A stretch of DNA of 64,000 bases from positions 2,666,001-2,730,000 of the forward strand of contig NZ_JACBZM010000001.1 of the NCBI RefSeq assembly GCF_013408525.1, read 5' to 3'. The notes under the pieces are model-generated. The model saw nothing but the letters and a program-made list of their open reading frames with translations. It was not told the DNA's origin and searched no databases. The DNA is from Nocardioides aromaticivorans (GTDB taxonomy: Bacteria > Actinomycetota > Actinomycetes > Propionibacteriales > Nocardioidaceae). Below are positions 1-7,572 of the stretch, piece by piece (position 1 is the stretch's first letter; each line of letters starts with the position of its first letter). Both the position numbers and the translations under genes were made by a program.

Positions 1-664
1 CCTGCTGCGCCGCCGCCCCCGCGCCGTCGGCCTGCACCACGATCGTGGTCAGGCTGTGGGCGACGACGTCGTGCATCTCGCGGGCGATCCGGTGCCGCTC
101 CTCCATCGCCGCGAGGGCTGCCTGCTGGGCGGCTTCGCGCTCGAGCCGTTCGCCGCGCTCGACCAGCGCGTCGACGTACGCCTGGCGGGTGCGGCCCAGG
201 GTGCCGAGCGTCCACGCGACGACGACGAAGAGCGCGATGGTGACGGCGTAGGCGGTGACGTTCTGCGCGGTGAGCTGGTCGGCGCCGTACCCGCGCAGCC
301 AGTCGAGCGCCGCGACGACCGCCCCGGCGAGGCCGACCGCGAGCGCTGCCGCGGCCCGCGTGGGTGGCGCGTACCGGGCGACGGAGTAGGTCGCGACGGG
401 GAACGCCAGCTGGCTCCACAGCGGGTAGTCGGTCAGCAGCCACTGCAGCGCGCTGCCGCTCGCGACCACGGCGAAGACGACGACCGCGTGGCGTCGGCGC
501 CACAGCAGCGGCACGATCTGCGCGGTCATCAGCCCGGCGTCGAGCGGCGAGACCGCGAGCAGCACGACCGGGACCGGCAGCAGTAGGAACAGGGTCAGCC
601 CGAGGTCGAACCACCGCTCGCCGCGCGGGCCGAGCCGCAGCGGCTGCCTCTCCTGACGCGCCAC
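1..664 (-). CDS. Sensor histidine kinase, NarL/DesK type (N-terminal part, runs off the window)
   Basis: Only the first ~221 codons are present; the C-terminal ATPase domain lies beyond base 1. Residues ~15-145 form several hydrophobic segments, followed by a charged helical linker rich in Arg and Glu and then the dimerisation/phosphoacceptor motif RIAREMHDVVAHSL, with the likely phosphorylated His near residue 198. This is the HisKA_3 type of H-box, known to work with LuxR/NarL-type response regulators. The signal sensed cannot be told from the sequence. The start is the GTG at 664; an in-frame GTG at 697 would add 11 residues. No partner regulator is visible because the gene leaves the window. 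Family assignment is firm, the exact start less so. Confidence 0.85.
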   Translation of the reverse strand, partial: MARQERQPLRLGPRGERWFDLGLTLFLLLPVPVVLLAVSPLDAGLMTAQIVPLLWRRRHAVVVFAVVASGSALQWLLTDYPLWSQLAFPVATYSVARYAPPTRAAAALAVGLAGAVVAALDWLRGYGADQLTAQNVTAYAVTIALFVVVAWTLGTLGRTRQAYVDALVERGERLEREAAQQAALAAMEERHRIAREMHDVVAHSLTTIVVQADGAGAAAQQ

Positions 665-777
665 CGCACCACCGTAGAGGGGCAGGCCCGGTGCCACGTC
701 AGACCACGGGATGATCCGCGATCACCTTCCGGGCGGACCGGTGCCGACGTACGCTCGAGGCGTCGGAAGGAGTCGTC

Positions 778-930
778 ATGGCCGAGCACCCGAGCGCCCA
801 GCGCTTCAGGCACCTGCCGCCGCCCGTGGACCCGGCGACCCTGCGCACGACGCAGGACGTCGACCCGCCGCCGCCCGAGGAGGACGACGCCTACCGCGAG
901 CTGCTGTGGGTCGTGAACCGCTACGGCTGA
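778..930 (+). CDS. Small hypothetical protein (50 aa)
   Basis: A 50-residue ORF preceded by a strong Shine-Dalgarno sequence GGAAGGAG (765-772) five bases before the ATG. The product is Pro/Asp/Glu-rich in the middle (PPPPEEDD) and ends in LLWVVNRYG; it has no signal peptide or membrane segment. It lies between the sensor-kinase gene, which is divergent, and a convergent membrane-protein gene, so it is probably transcribed alone. I do not recognise the family. The ribosome-binding site and actinobacterial base composition are the main evidence that it is real. Confidence 0.6.
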   Translation: MAEHPSAQRFRHLPPPVDPATLRTTQDVDPPPPEEDDAYRELLWVVNRYG

Positions 931-939
931 GCCGACGGG

Positions 940-1359
940 TCAGCCCAGCTTGTCGGCCAGCACGACCCAGGTGAAGAAGCTGATGCCGAGCAGCATCCCG
1001 ACGTGCCCGAGGATCGACAGCGCCGGGCCCTCGCCCCAGCTGTCGCCGGTCGTCGCCGTCGCGTGCTTGCCGGAGCCGGACATCCAGCGGGCGAGGATCA
1101 GGATCCCGATGAGCACCTCGATCCACCACACGACCAGGGCCACCGCGCCGAGCGCGCCGCCGGGCGAGGACAGGTAGGCGATCCAGACCGCCAGCGCGAC
1201 GACGCCGACCAGCGTGTGGGCGTTGACCACGGACTTCGGCACGAGGGCGTGCCCGGCCTGGGACTGCTCCGAGGCCAGCCGCATCCTGGTGAGGAGTACG
1301 ACGACCGCGGCCAGCCCGGTCAGCAACCACACGGCGTTGTCGAGGCTCACGGGCCGCAT
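940..1359 (-). CDS. Small integral membrane protein of unknown function (139 aa)
   Basis: The product is mostly four hydrophobic helices (about residues 7-24, 43-62, 68-88 and 113-134) joined by short polar loops, one containing SGSGKHATATTGDSWGEG. The ATG at 1359 gives MRPVSLDN; a GTG three codons later (1350) is an alternative start. It is divergent from the DUF4177 gene at 1415 and convergent with the small ORF ending at 930. I cannot assign a function. Length and topology suggest a small helical-bundle membrane protein. Confidence 0.6.
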   Translation of the reverse strand: MRPVSLDNAVWLLTGLAAVVVLLTRMRLASEQSQAGHALVPKSVVNAHTLVGVVALAVWIAYLSSPGGALGAVALVVWWIEVLIGILILARWMSGSGKHATATTGDSWGEGPALSILGHVGMLLGISFFTWVVLADKLG

Positions 1360-1401
1360 CGTCGCACACGATGTGACGGCGACCACAGCATCGTGCCTGA
1401 G

Positions 1402-1407
1402 TATCGT
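1402..1407 (+). promoter_or_regulatory. Candidate -10 element (TATCGT), leaderless start at 1415
   Basis: TATCGT fits the actinobacterial TANNNT -10 hexamer and lies 7 bases before the ATG of the DUF4177 gene, so transcription would begin at or next to the start codon. No Shine-Dalgarno sequence is present. Confidence 0.5.
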
Positions 1408-1414
1408 GCTCGGC

Positions 1415-1570
1415 ATGACCAAGTGGGAGTACCAGGTGGCGCCCGTCCTCAACCATGTCGCGGCGCAGATCCTCAACAACTTCGGCCAGGACGGCTGGGA
1501 GCTCGTCACCCTCGTCCCGGGCCAGGGCGGCAACGACATCGCGTACTTCAAGCGCCCGGCCGAGGGCTGA
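1415..1570 (+). CDS. DUF4177 family small protein (51 aa)
   Basis: The 51-residue product has the DUF4177 signature: an N-terminal WEYQV strand, a central helix, the motif GQDGWELVTLVPG and a C-terminal FKRP strand. Members are small, probably alpha/beta proteins without a defined role. The gene is four bases upstream of the ridA-like gene and shares its direction, so the two are probably co-transcribed. A -10-like TATCGT sits 7 bases before the ATG and there is no Shine-Dalgarno sequence. An upstream extension of the reading frame is possible, but its translation looks non-coding. Confidence 0.8.
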   Translation: MTKWEYQVAPVLNHVAAQILNNFGQDGWELVTLVPGQGGNDIAYFKRPAEG

Positions 1571-1573
1571 GCG

Positions 1574-2035
1574 GTGGCCTCCCCCGAGGAGCGGCTCGCC
1601 GAGCTCGGCCTGAGCGTCCCGGAGGTCGTCCCGCCCGTGGCGGCGTACGTCCCGGCGGTCCGCAGCGGAGCCCACGTGTTCACGGCCGGCCAGATCCCGA
1701 TGCGTGAGGGCGCGCTCGTCGCGACCGGCAAGGTCGGCGACACCGCGACGCCCGAGCAGGCGACCGAGGCGGCGCAGCAGTGCGCGCTCAACGCGCTCGC
1801 GGCGATCCGCTCGGTGACCGGCACGCTCGAGGGCATCCGGATCGTGAAGGTCGTCGTGTTCGTCGCCTCCACGCCCGACTTCACCGGCCAGCCGGCGGTC
1901 GCCAACGGTGCCTCCGAGCTGCTCGGCCAGGTCTTCGGCGACCTCGGCGTGCACGCCCGCTCCGCCGTCGGCGTGGCTGCCCTGCCCCTCGACGCGACCG
2001 TCGAGGTCGAGGTCGTCGCCGAGGTGCTGGGGTGA
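1574..2035 (+). CDS. RidA/YjgF/UK114 family protein
   Basis: A 153-residue protein of the RidA-like (YjgF) superfamily, a trimeric fold whose founding members deaminate reactive enamine/imine intermediates from PLP enzymes. Family features seen are GAHVFTAGQIP near residues 31-41, the C-terminal RSAVGVAALPLDATVEVEVVA strand with the usual Arg, and the expected length (slightly long at the N terminus). It starts with GTG just after the DUF4177 gene, and its stop overlaps the NUDIX gene start (GTGA). The M. tuberculosis gene at the equivalent place (Rv3678c) is of the same family. The substrate is unknown. Confidence 0.85.
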   Translation: MASPEERLAELGLSVPEVVPPVAAYVPAVRSGAHVFTAGQIPMREGALVATGKVGDTATPEQATEAAQQCALNALAAIRSVTGTLEGIRIVKVVVFVASTPDFTGQPAVANGASELLGQVFGDLGVHARSAVGVAALPLDATVEVEVVAEVLG

Positions 2036-2958
2036 CCTCGCCCGGCGGCGCTGGCGGAGACGCGCTCGGGCCGATCAATCGGCGGATTCCGCTGCCGCCG
2101 GTGCCGCTTCCGGAGCAGCTCGCCTCCGTCGCGCGGGAGTACGCCGCCGGCACGCGCCAGGCAGCCGAGCCCCGTGACGCCGCGACGGTCGTCCTGCAGC
2201 GGCCGGGGCCCGACGGCGCACCGGAGGTCTACCTCCTGCGCCGGCACGTGACGATGGACTTCGCCGGCGGGATGTGCGTCTTCCCCGGCGGCGGCGTGGA
2301 CCCGCGCGACTACGACCACGAGGTCGCCTGGGCCGGCCCGACGCCCGCCGAGTGGGCGGCCCGGCTCGGCACGACCGAGGACGTCGCGCGGGCGCTGGTG
2401 TGCGCGGCCGTGCGGGAGACCTTCGAGGAGTCCGGCGTGCTGCTGGCCGGCACCTCCGCCGACGACGTCGTCGCCGACACCACCGGCGACGACTGGGAGG
2501 CCGACCGGGTCGCGCTCGAGTCGCGCGAGCTCTCGTTGACCGACTTCCTCACCCGGCGCGGGCTCGTCCTGCGCACCGACCTGCTCGGCATCTGGAGCGG
2601 CTGGCTCACCCCGGTCTTCGAGCCCAAGCGCTACCGCACGTGGTTCTTCGTGGCCCAGCTGCCCGAGGGTCAGGTGACGCGCGACGTCTCGACGGAGTCG
2701 TCGGAGGTGGTCTGGCTGCCGGCCGCCGAGGCCGCCGACCAGGCGGACCGCGGCGAGCTCGCGATGCTGCCGCCGACGTACCTCACGTGCCTGGAGATCG
2801 GCACCCTCGGTGCCGTCGACGGCGTCGACGGGGTGCTCGCGGCCAGCGCGGAGCGCAGCGTCACGATGTTCATGCCCGAGGTCGAGCCGCTGGGCGACGG
2901 GTTCACGCTGTCGATGCCCGACGAGCTGCGCCCGCTGGTCGCGGCGCGGAGGGCGTGA
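2032..2958 (+). CDS. NUDIX hydrolase
   Basis: A 308-residue protein with a NUDIX fold. A Gly-rich stretch MCVFPGGGVDP (residues ~81-91) precedes the metal-binding helix ending AAVRETFEESGVLL (~125-138), which carries the REx2EExG part of the NUDIX box; the spacing between Gly loop and helix is longer than in the compact box. Such proteins cleave nucleoside diphosphates linked to another moiety; the substrate here is unknown. The start GTG at 2032 overlaps the ridA-like stop by 4 bp, and the next gene begins 1 bp after the stop, so it lies mid-operon. Confidence 0.85.
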   Translation: MTSPGGAGGDALGPINRRIPLPPVPLPEQLASVAREYAAGTRQAAEPRDAATVVLQRPGPDGAPEVYLLRRHVTMDFAGGMCVFPGGGVDPRDYDHEVAWAGPTPAEWAARLGTTEDVARALVCAAVRETFEESGVLLAGTSADDVVADTTGDDWEADRVALESRELSLTDFLTRRGLVLRTDLLGIWSGWLTPVFEPKRYRTWFFVAQLPEGQVTRDVSTESSEVVWLPAAEAADQADRGELAMLPPTYLTCLEIGTLGAVDGVDGVLAASAERSVTMFMPEVEPLGDGFTLSMPDELRPLVAARRA

Positions 2959-2959
2959 C

Positions 2960-3778
2960 GTGGAGCCCTGGCACGGCGGTGAGTACGGCGACCGCGGCCG
3001 CTGCGTGCTCGCCCCCAACCCGGGGCTGATGACCCTCGACGGCACCAACACCTGGATCCTGCGCGAGCCCGGCTCCGAGCGCTCGATCGTGGTCGATCCC
3101 GGCCCCTTGATGGACGAGCACCTCGACGCGGTCGCGGAGGTGGCCGGCACCGTCGACCAGGTCGTCGTGACGCACCACCACCTCGACCACACCGAGGCGG
3201 CGCGCTCGTTCGCCGAGCGGATGGGCTGCGGCGTGCGCGGCCTCGACGCCCAGCAGTGCTGGCGGGCCGACCCGCTGCGTGACGGCGAGGTGATCTCCGT
3301 CGGCGGCCTCGACGTGGAGGTGCTGACCACGCCGGGCCACACGACGGACTCGATCTCGCTGCTCGTCGAGGCCGACAAGGCGCTGCTGACCGGTGACATG
3401 GTGCTGGGTCGCGGGACGACCGTGATCGTGCACCCCGACGGCGACCTCGGCTCCTACTTCGACTCCATCGCCCGGATGCGCGCCCTCGTGACGGACGGCC
3501 GCGCGGCGTCACTGTGGCCGGCCCACGGTCCGGTGCTGCCCGATGGCGCTGCCGTCCTCGACCACTACGTCGTCCACCGCCGCGAGCGGCTCGCGCAGGT
3601 CGAGGGCGCGCTGGCGCGGCTCGGGCTGTCCCGCGCGACCCTGCCGCCCGACGTCGCGGAGGACCCGACGCTGCCGCGCCAGGTCGTCGAGGTCGTGTAC
3701 GCCGACGTCGACGAGTCCCTGTGGGGCGCGGCCGAGTGGTCGGTCCGCGCGCAGCTGGCCTACCTCGCCGCCCGCTGA
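2960..3778 (+). CDS. MBL-fold metallo-hydrolase (LACTB2-like)
   Basis: A 272-residue metallo-beta-lactamase-fold hydrolase. The zinc motif HxHxDH is at residues 72-77 (in VVVTHHHLDHTEA). Further metal-ligand regions are TPGHTTDS, LLTGDMVLG and LWPAHGPVL, and a C-terminal winged-helix-like tail (RQVVEVVYADVDE) is typical of LACTB2 relatives. The substrate is not inferable; relatives include esterases and nucleases. The GTG start follows the NUDIX stop by one base. The equivalent mycobacterial gene (Rv3677c) also lies beside the crp-type regulator. Confidence 0.87.
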   Translation: MEPWHGGEYGDRGRCVLAPNPGLMTLDGTNTWILREPGSERSIVVDPGPLMDEHLDAVAEVAGTVDQVVVTHHHLDHTEAARSFAERMGCGVRGLDAQQCWRADPLRDGEVISVGGLDVEVLTTPGHTTDSISLLVEADKALLTGDMVLGRGTTVIVHPDGDLGSYFDSIARMRALVTDGRAASLWPAHGPVLPDGAAVLDHYVVHRRERLAQVEGALARLGLSRATLPPDVAEDPTLPRQVVEVVYADVDESLWGAAEWSVRAQLAYLAAR

Positions 3779-3787
3779 CCCACCCCC

Positions 3788-3806
3788 CATGACCCCGGAG
3801 GTCATG
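3788..3806. promoter_or_regulatory. Perfect 7-bp dyad upstream of the XRE regulator (candidate operator)
   Basis: The arms CATGACC and GGTCATG are separated by CCGGA. The dyad lies in the 62-bp gap before the regulator, about 21 bp upstream of the -10 hexamer at 3828, so a bound dimer would cover the -35 region. Autoregulation by the downstream HTH protein is inferred from position only. Confidence 0.45.
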
Positions 3807-3827
3807 GCCAGCCCGCAGCGCGCTGGC

Positions 3828-3833
3828 TAGTTT
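3828..3833 (+). promoter_or_regulatory. Candidate -10 element (TAGTTT), leaderless start at 3841
   Basis: TAGTTT followed by 7 bases and GTG. No Shine-Dalgarno sequence precedes the GTG. Confidence 0.5.
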
Positions 3834-3840
3834 GGCGAGC

Positions 3841-4608
3841 GTGAACGCCCCCGCCGGAACCCTCATCCGTGAGTGGCGGCAGCGCCGCCACCTCTCTCAG
3901 CTCGAGCTGGCCAGCCGCGCCGACGTCTCGACCCGCCACCTCAGCTACATCGAGACCGGCCGCTCCCGCCCGACGAGCGCGATGGTGATGCGGCTGTGCG
4001 ACTTCCTGGAGGTTCCGTTGCGCGAGCAGAACCAGGTGCTGCTGGCGGCCGGCCACGCGCCCGCCCACCCCGAGCTGCAGCTCTCCGACCCGCCGATGGC
4101 CGAGGCCAACGCCGCGCTGGAGACGATCCTGCGCGGCCACCTGCCCTACCCGGCGCTCGTCGTCGACCGGCACTGGGAGCTGGTCGCCGCCAACGACGCC
4201 GCCTACGCCTTCCTCGACGGCATCGACGCCGACCTCCTCGAGCCGCCGATCAACGTCGTCCGGCTCTCCGTCCACCCCCGTGGCCTGGGCGGTCGGCTGG
4301 CCAACCTGCAGGAATGGCGGGCCCACCTCGCCGAGCGCCTCCGCCACGAGTACGACGCCAGTGGCGACCCGGAGCTGGGCGCGCTCCTCGCGGAGGTCAG
4401 CGAGGGGGGAGTCGAGCCCGTGACGTCGTCGGCGCTCGTCGTACCCATGGACCTGCGGATGCCGGACGGCAACGTGCTGTCGTTCATCTCGACCACGACG
4501 GTCTTCGGGACGCCGCGGGAGGTCACCCTGAGCGAGCTGGCGATCGAGGCGTTCTACCCGGCCGACGAGGCGACGCGGGCGTACCTGCAGAGCCGGCCGC
4601 TGGCCTGA
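3841..4608 (+). CDS. XRE-family regulator with MmyB-like ligand-binding domain
   Basis: A 255-residue regulator. Residues ~5-62 are an XRE helix-turn-helix (SQLELASRADVSTRHLSYIETGRSRP). Residues ~95-250 match the PAS-like MmyB ligand-binding domain, including HWELVAANDAAYAFL, NVVRLSVHPRGL and a C-terminal FYPADEATRAYL. Known members often sit beside the oxidoreductase genes they control and bind fatty acids or other small ligands; the ligand here is unknown. The GTG at 3841 is chosen because a -10 hexamer lies 7 bases upstream; a TTG at 3832 would add three residues. The gene separates the MBL-hydrolase and crp-type genes, which are neighbours in M. tuberculosis, so it may be an insertion. 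Confidence 0.85.
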   Translation: MNAPAGTLIREWRQRRHLSQLELASRADVSTRHLSYIETGRSRPTSAMVMRLCDFLEVPLREQNQVLLAAGHAPAHPELQLSDPPMAEANAALETILRGHLPYPALVVDRHWELVAANDAAYAFLDGIDADLLEPPINVVRLSVHPRGLGGRLANLQEWRAHLAERLRHEYDASGDPELGALLAEVSEGGVEPVTSSALVVPMDLRMPDGNVLSFISTTTVFGTPREVTLSELAIEAFYPADEATRAYLQSRPLA

Positions 4609-4614
4609 GGACGA

Positions 4615-4652
4615 CGAACGCCGCCGGACCCCGTGGGCTCCGGCGGCGTTCG
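4615..4652. terminator. Bidirectional terminator hairpin
   Basis: A perfect 14-bp stem (CGAACGCCGCCGGA at 4615-4628 and its complement at 4639-4652) around a 10-base loop, placed between the convergent XRE and Crp-family genes. There is no T-tract, as is common for actinobacterial hairpins. Confidence 0.75.
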
Positions 4653-4664
4653 GGTCGAGCGGGG

Positions 4665-5342
4665 TCAGCGCGCGCGGCGCGACATCCGCTCCATGTCGAG
4701 GATCACGACGGAGCGGGGCTCCAGGCGCAGCCAGCCGCGCGAGGCGAAGTCGGCGAGCGCCTTGTTGACCGTCTCGCGGGAGGCGCCGACCAGCTGGGCG
4801 AGCTCCTCCTGGGTGAGGTCGTGGTGGACGTGCACACCGTCGTCGGCGGTGCGGCCGAAGCGGTCGGCGAGGTCGAGCAGCGCCTTGGCGACGCGGCCGG
4901 GCACGTCGGAGAAGACGAGGTCGGCGACGACGTCGTTGGCCTTGCGCAGGCGGCCGGCGAGCTGGGCGAGCAGGCCGCGGGCGACGACCGGACGGCCCTC
5001 GAGCCAGCGGAGCAGGTCCTCGTGCGACAGCGAGGCGAACTCGGCGTCGGTGACGGCCGTGACGGTCGCGGACCGCGGGCCGGGGTCGAAGAGCGAGAGC
5101 TCCCCGAACATCTGGCCGGGGCCCATGATCGCCAGGAGGTTCTCGCGGCCGTCGGACGACGTACGCCCGAGCTTCACCTTGCCCTCGAGGACGACGTACA
5201 GCTTGTCGCCGCTGTCTCCCTCGTGGAACAGAACCTCACCGCGGCGCAGCCGCGTCGTGGCCAGCGACGTGCGCAGCGCTGCCATGGCCTCGTCGTCGAG
5301 GGCACTGAACAGTGGCGCCTGACGGAGTACGTCGTTGTCCAC
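4665..5342 (-). CDS. crp: Crp/Fnr-family transcriptional regulator
   Basis: A 225-residue global-regulator-type protein. Residues ~5-125 form the cyclic-nucleotide-binding barrel, with GEVLFHEGDSGDKLYVVLEG and the phosphate-binding cassette FGELSLFDPGPRSATVTA, whose Arg and Ser agree with cAMP binding. Residues ~150-222 hold the winged helix, with recognition region LTQEELAQLVGASRETVNKAL. The start GTG at 5342 is supported by the GGAGGA ribosome-binding site. It is divergent from nth, as Rv3676 (Crp) is near nth in M. tuberculosis; GlxR of Corynebacterium is the same family. It most likely binds cAMP and acts as a genome-wide regulator. Confidence 0.88.
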   Translation of the reverse strand: MDNDVLRQAPLFSALDDEAMAALRTSLATTRLRRGEVLFHEGDSGDKLYVVLEGKVKLGRTSSDGRENLLAIMGPGQMFGELSLFDPGPRSATVTAVTDAEFASLSHEDLLRWLEGRPVVARGLLAQLAGRLRKANDVVADLVFSDVPGRVAKALLDLADRFGRTADDGVHVHHDLTQEELAQLVGASRETVNKALADFASRGWLRLEPRSVVILDMERMSRRAR

Positions 5343-5467
5343 GCTTCCTCCAAAGTCACATAAATCCCGGTCGGCGGCATCCTAGCCAGTGCGGCATGTC
5401 ACACCTAGCGCCGCGTCCGGCATGTCCCCTTGCGACTGGCGCGGATCCGGCTGTCGGCAGCGCCCCG

Positions 5468-5473
5468 TAGGGT
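5468..5473 (+). promoter_or_regulatory. Candidate -10 element (TAGGGT), leaderless nth
   Basis: TAGGGT, 7 bases, then GTG at 5481. No Shine-Dalgarno sequence precedes that start. Confidence 0.55.
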
Positions 5474-5480
5474 GGCTCCC

Positions 5481-6197
5481 GTGCGGCCGATCGACACCAC
5501 CGAGGAGACGTCGACCCAGTTGGTGCGGCGGGCCCGCAAGATCGACCGGGTCCTCGGCGAGACCTACCCGGACGCCAAGGCGGAGCTCGACTTCGACAAC
5601 CCGTTCCAGTGCCTCGTCGTCACCGTGCTGTCCGCGCAGACGACCGACAAGCGGGTCAACCTGGTGCGGCCGATCCTCTTCGCGGCCTACCCCGACCCGG
5701 CGTCGATGGCGGCCGCCGACCGCGCCCACCTGGAGCAGATCGTCGGTCCGCTGGGCTTCTTCCGGGCCAAGACCGAGTCGCTGCTCAAGCTGAGCGCGGC
5801 CCTCGTCGAGCGCTACGACGGCCAGGTGCCCGCCCGGCTCGAGGACCTGGTGACGCTGCCGGGCGTGGGCCGCAAGACCGCCAATGTCGTGCTCGGCAAC
5901 GCCTTCGACATCCCCGGGATCACCGTCGACACGCACTTCGGCCGGCTCGCGCGCCGCCTCGGCTGGACCGACGAGACCGACCCGGTGAAGGTCGAGCACG
6001 CCATCGGCGCGCTCTTCCCCAAGCGCGACTGGACGATGCTGTCGCACCACCTGATCTGGCACGGCCGGCGCCGCTGCCACGCCAAGAAGCCCGCCTGCGG
6101 TGCCTGTCCCGTCGCGCGGTGGTGCCCGTCGTACGGCACCGGTCCGACGGACCCGGTCGAGGCGGAGAAGCTCGTCCGCACCGAAGGCCCCAACTGA
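5481..6197 (+). CDS. nth: Endonuclease III (DNA glycosylase/AP lyase)
   Basis: A 238-residue base-excision-repair enzyme that removes oxidised pyrimidines and cleaves abasic sites. Visible features are LSAQTTDKRV, whose Lys is part of the conserved active-site neighbourhood, the helix-hairpin-helix LPGVGRKTANVVL, the catalytic Asp in TVDTHFGRLARRL, and the C-terminal [4Fe-4S] cluster motif C-x6-C-x2-C-x5-C. The GTG at 5481 is preferred over an upstream TTG because TAGGGT lies 7 bases before it. It heads the operon nth, tlpA-like, nudL-like, marP-like; nth ends in a TGATG overlap with the next gene. Confidence 0.95.
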   Translation: MRPIDTTEETSTQLVRRARKIDRVLGETYPDAKAELDFDNPFQCLVVTVLSAQTTDKRVNLVRPILFAAYPDPASMAAADRAHLEQIVGPLGFFRAKTESLLKLSAALVERYDGQVPARLEDLVTLPGVGRKTANVVLGNAFDIPGITVDTHFGRLARRLGWTDETDPVKVEHAIGALFPKRDWTMLSHHLIWHGRRRCHAKKPACGACPVARWCPSYGTGPTDPVEAEKLVRTEGPN

Positions 6198-6832
6198 TGC
6201 GGGGTGCGCGGGCGGCCCGGGCGGCCCGGGTGGTCGGGCTGGCGGCGGTCGCCGTGCTGCTGACCTCCTGCGACGGCAGCGGGCCGGCGGCGCTGGCCTG
6301 CAAGGTCGACGTCGACACCCCCGACCTGGTCAGCGACCGCGAGGCAGCGGGGATCGCCGACTGCACCGAGCTGCCCACCGCGGCGGGCGCCTCCGACCTC
6401 CCCGACATCTCGCTGCACTGCCTGGGCAGCACCGCCTCGATGTCGCTGGCCGACGTGAAGGGCCCGGCGATCATCAACTTCTGGTCGACGACCTGCGGCC
6501 CCTGCCGCGAGGAGATGCCGGTCCTGCAGCAGTTCCACGAGAAGTACGGCGACCAGGTGCCCCTGCTGGGCGTGAACTTCCTCGACACCTACCCCGGCGC
6601 CGCGATCGACTTCGCCCGGATCAAGGGCGTCACCTACCCGTCGGCGGCCGACCCGTGCGGCGACCTGCAGGAGAGCGACCTCGTGCTGCAGGTCCTGCCG
6701 CAGTTCGTGTTCGTCAGGGCCGACGGCTCGTTCGAGCAGAGGGCCGGCGGCATCGACTCGCTCGCGGAGATCGTCACGATGGCCGAGGACAACCTCGGCA
6801 TCGAGCTCACCGCAGCGGGGAGGGCGTCGTGA
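6197..6832 (+). CDS. TlpA/ResA-like thiol-disulfide lipoprotein
   Basis: A 211-residue exported lipoprotein. The N terminus is Arg-rich, then hydrophobic, ending in a lipobox LLTSC (Cys25). A thioredoxin-like domain follows with the redox motif C100-G-P-C103 (WSTTCGPCREEMP) and a conserved cis-Pro region (QVLPQFVFV). It has extra cysteines at 35, 56 and 75 before the thioredoxin domain, which may form structural disulfides. Such proteins reduce or oxidise extracytoplasmic cysteines, for example during cytochrome c maturation; the partner here is unknown. The ATG overlaps the nth stop, so translation is probably coupled. The M. tuberculosis equivalent is Rv3673c. Confidence 0.88.
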   Translation: MRGARAARAARVVGLAAVAVLLTSCDGSGPAALACKVDVDTPDLVSDREAAGIADCTELPTAAGASDLPDISLHCLGSTASMSLADVKGPAIINFWSTTCGPCREEMPVLQQFHEKYGDQVPLLGVNFLDTYPGAAIDFARIKGVTYPSAADPCGDLQESDLVLQVLPQFVFVRADGSFEQRAGGIDSLAEIVTMAEDNLGIELTAAGRAS

Positions 6833-7572
6833 CCGGGCTCCCGACCGACGTGCCGGCCGAGCTGCCCGCCGACCTCCCCGACTGGCTGCTGCCGGTCGCC
6901 GAGGGCGCGCGGTCGATCGAGGGCAGCGACCTGACCGCCTTCCTCCCGCCGCCGGGCCGCGAGGTCCGTCGCGGCGCGGTGCTCATGCTGTTCGGTGACC
7001 GCGACGTGCTGCTCACCGAGCGCGCCCACGACATGCGCTCCCACCCGGGTCAGGTGTCCTTCCCGGGTGGCAGCATCGACCCGGGGGAGACCCCGGTGGA
7101 GGCGGCGCTGCGCGAGGCCGACGAGGAGATCGGCGTCGACCCGTCGGGCGTGGCCGTCTTCGGCAAGCTGCCCGAGCTGTGGCTGCCGCCGTCCAACTTC
7201 GCCGTGACGCCGATCCTCGGCTGGTGGCGCGAGCCCGGGCCGATCCGCGTCGCCTCCCCGGAGGAGGTGCACGCCATCCACCGGGTGCCGCTGACCGAGC
7301 TCTTCGACCCCGAGCACCGGATCCAGGTCCGGCACCCGGGCGGCTGGACCGGTCCGGGCTTCCTGATCGGCCCCGACAAGGACGTGATCCTGTGGGGGTT
7401 CACCGGCGGCATCCTGACCCGGTTCTTCGACTTCCTCGGGTGGCTCCCACCAGTGGCGGACCCGCCGGTGCATGATCTCCCCGACTACATGCTCGCCGAG
7501 TACGTCCGCCGGACGTCCGCGCCGAGCGCGGACGGGGACGACGGCATGGACATCCTGGAGCCCGAGCGCTGA
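6829..7572 (+). CDS. NUDIX hydrolase, CoA pyrophosphatase type (NudL/YeaB-like)
   Basis: A 247-residue protein with a complete NUDIX box (GGSIDPGETPVEAALREADEEIG, written here only for its pattern Gx5Ex7REx2EExG) at residues ~80-102. The preceding region ERAHDMRSHPGQVSFPGG is typical of the NudL/CoA-diphosphatase group, which cleaves coenzyme A or acyl-CoA to phosphopantetheine and 3',5'-ADP. The C-terminal IIe/Trp-rich part (DVILWGFTGGILTRFFDFLG) also matches. The GTG start overlaps the upstream stop by 4 bp. The gene keeps the mycobacterial order (Rv3672c). The CoA substrate is inferred from the subfamily. Confidence 0.86.
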   Translation: MTGLPTDVPAELPADLPDWLLPVAEGARSIEGSDLTAFLPPPGREVRRGAVLMLFGDRDVLLTERAHDMRSHPGQVSFPGGSIDPGETPVEAALREADEEIGVDPSGVAVFGKLPELWLPPSNFAVTPILGWWREPGPIRVASPEEVHAIHRVPLTELFDPEHRIQVRHPGGWTGPGFLIGPDKDVILWGFTGGILTRFFDFLGWLPPVADPPVHDLPDYMLAEYVRRTSAPSADGDDGMDILEPER

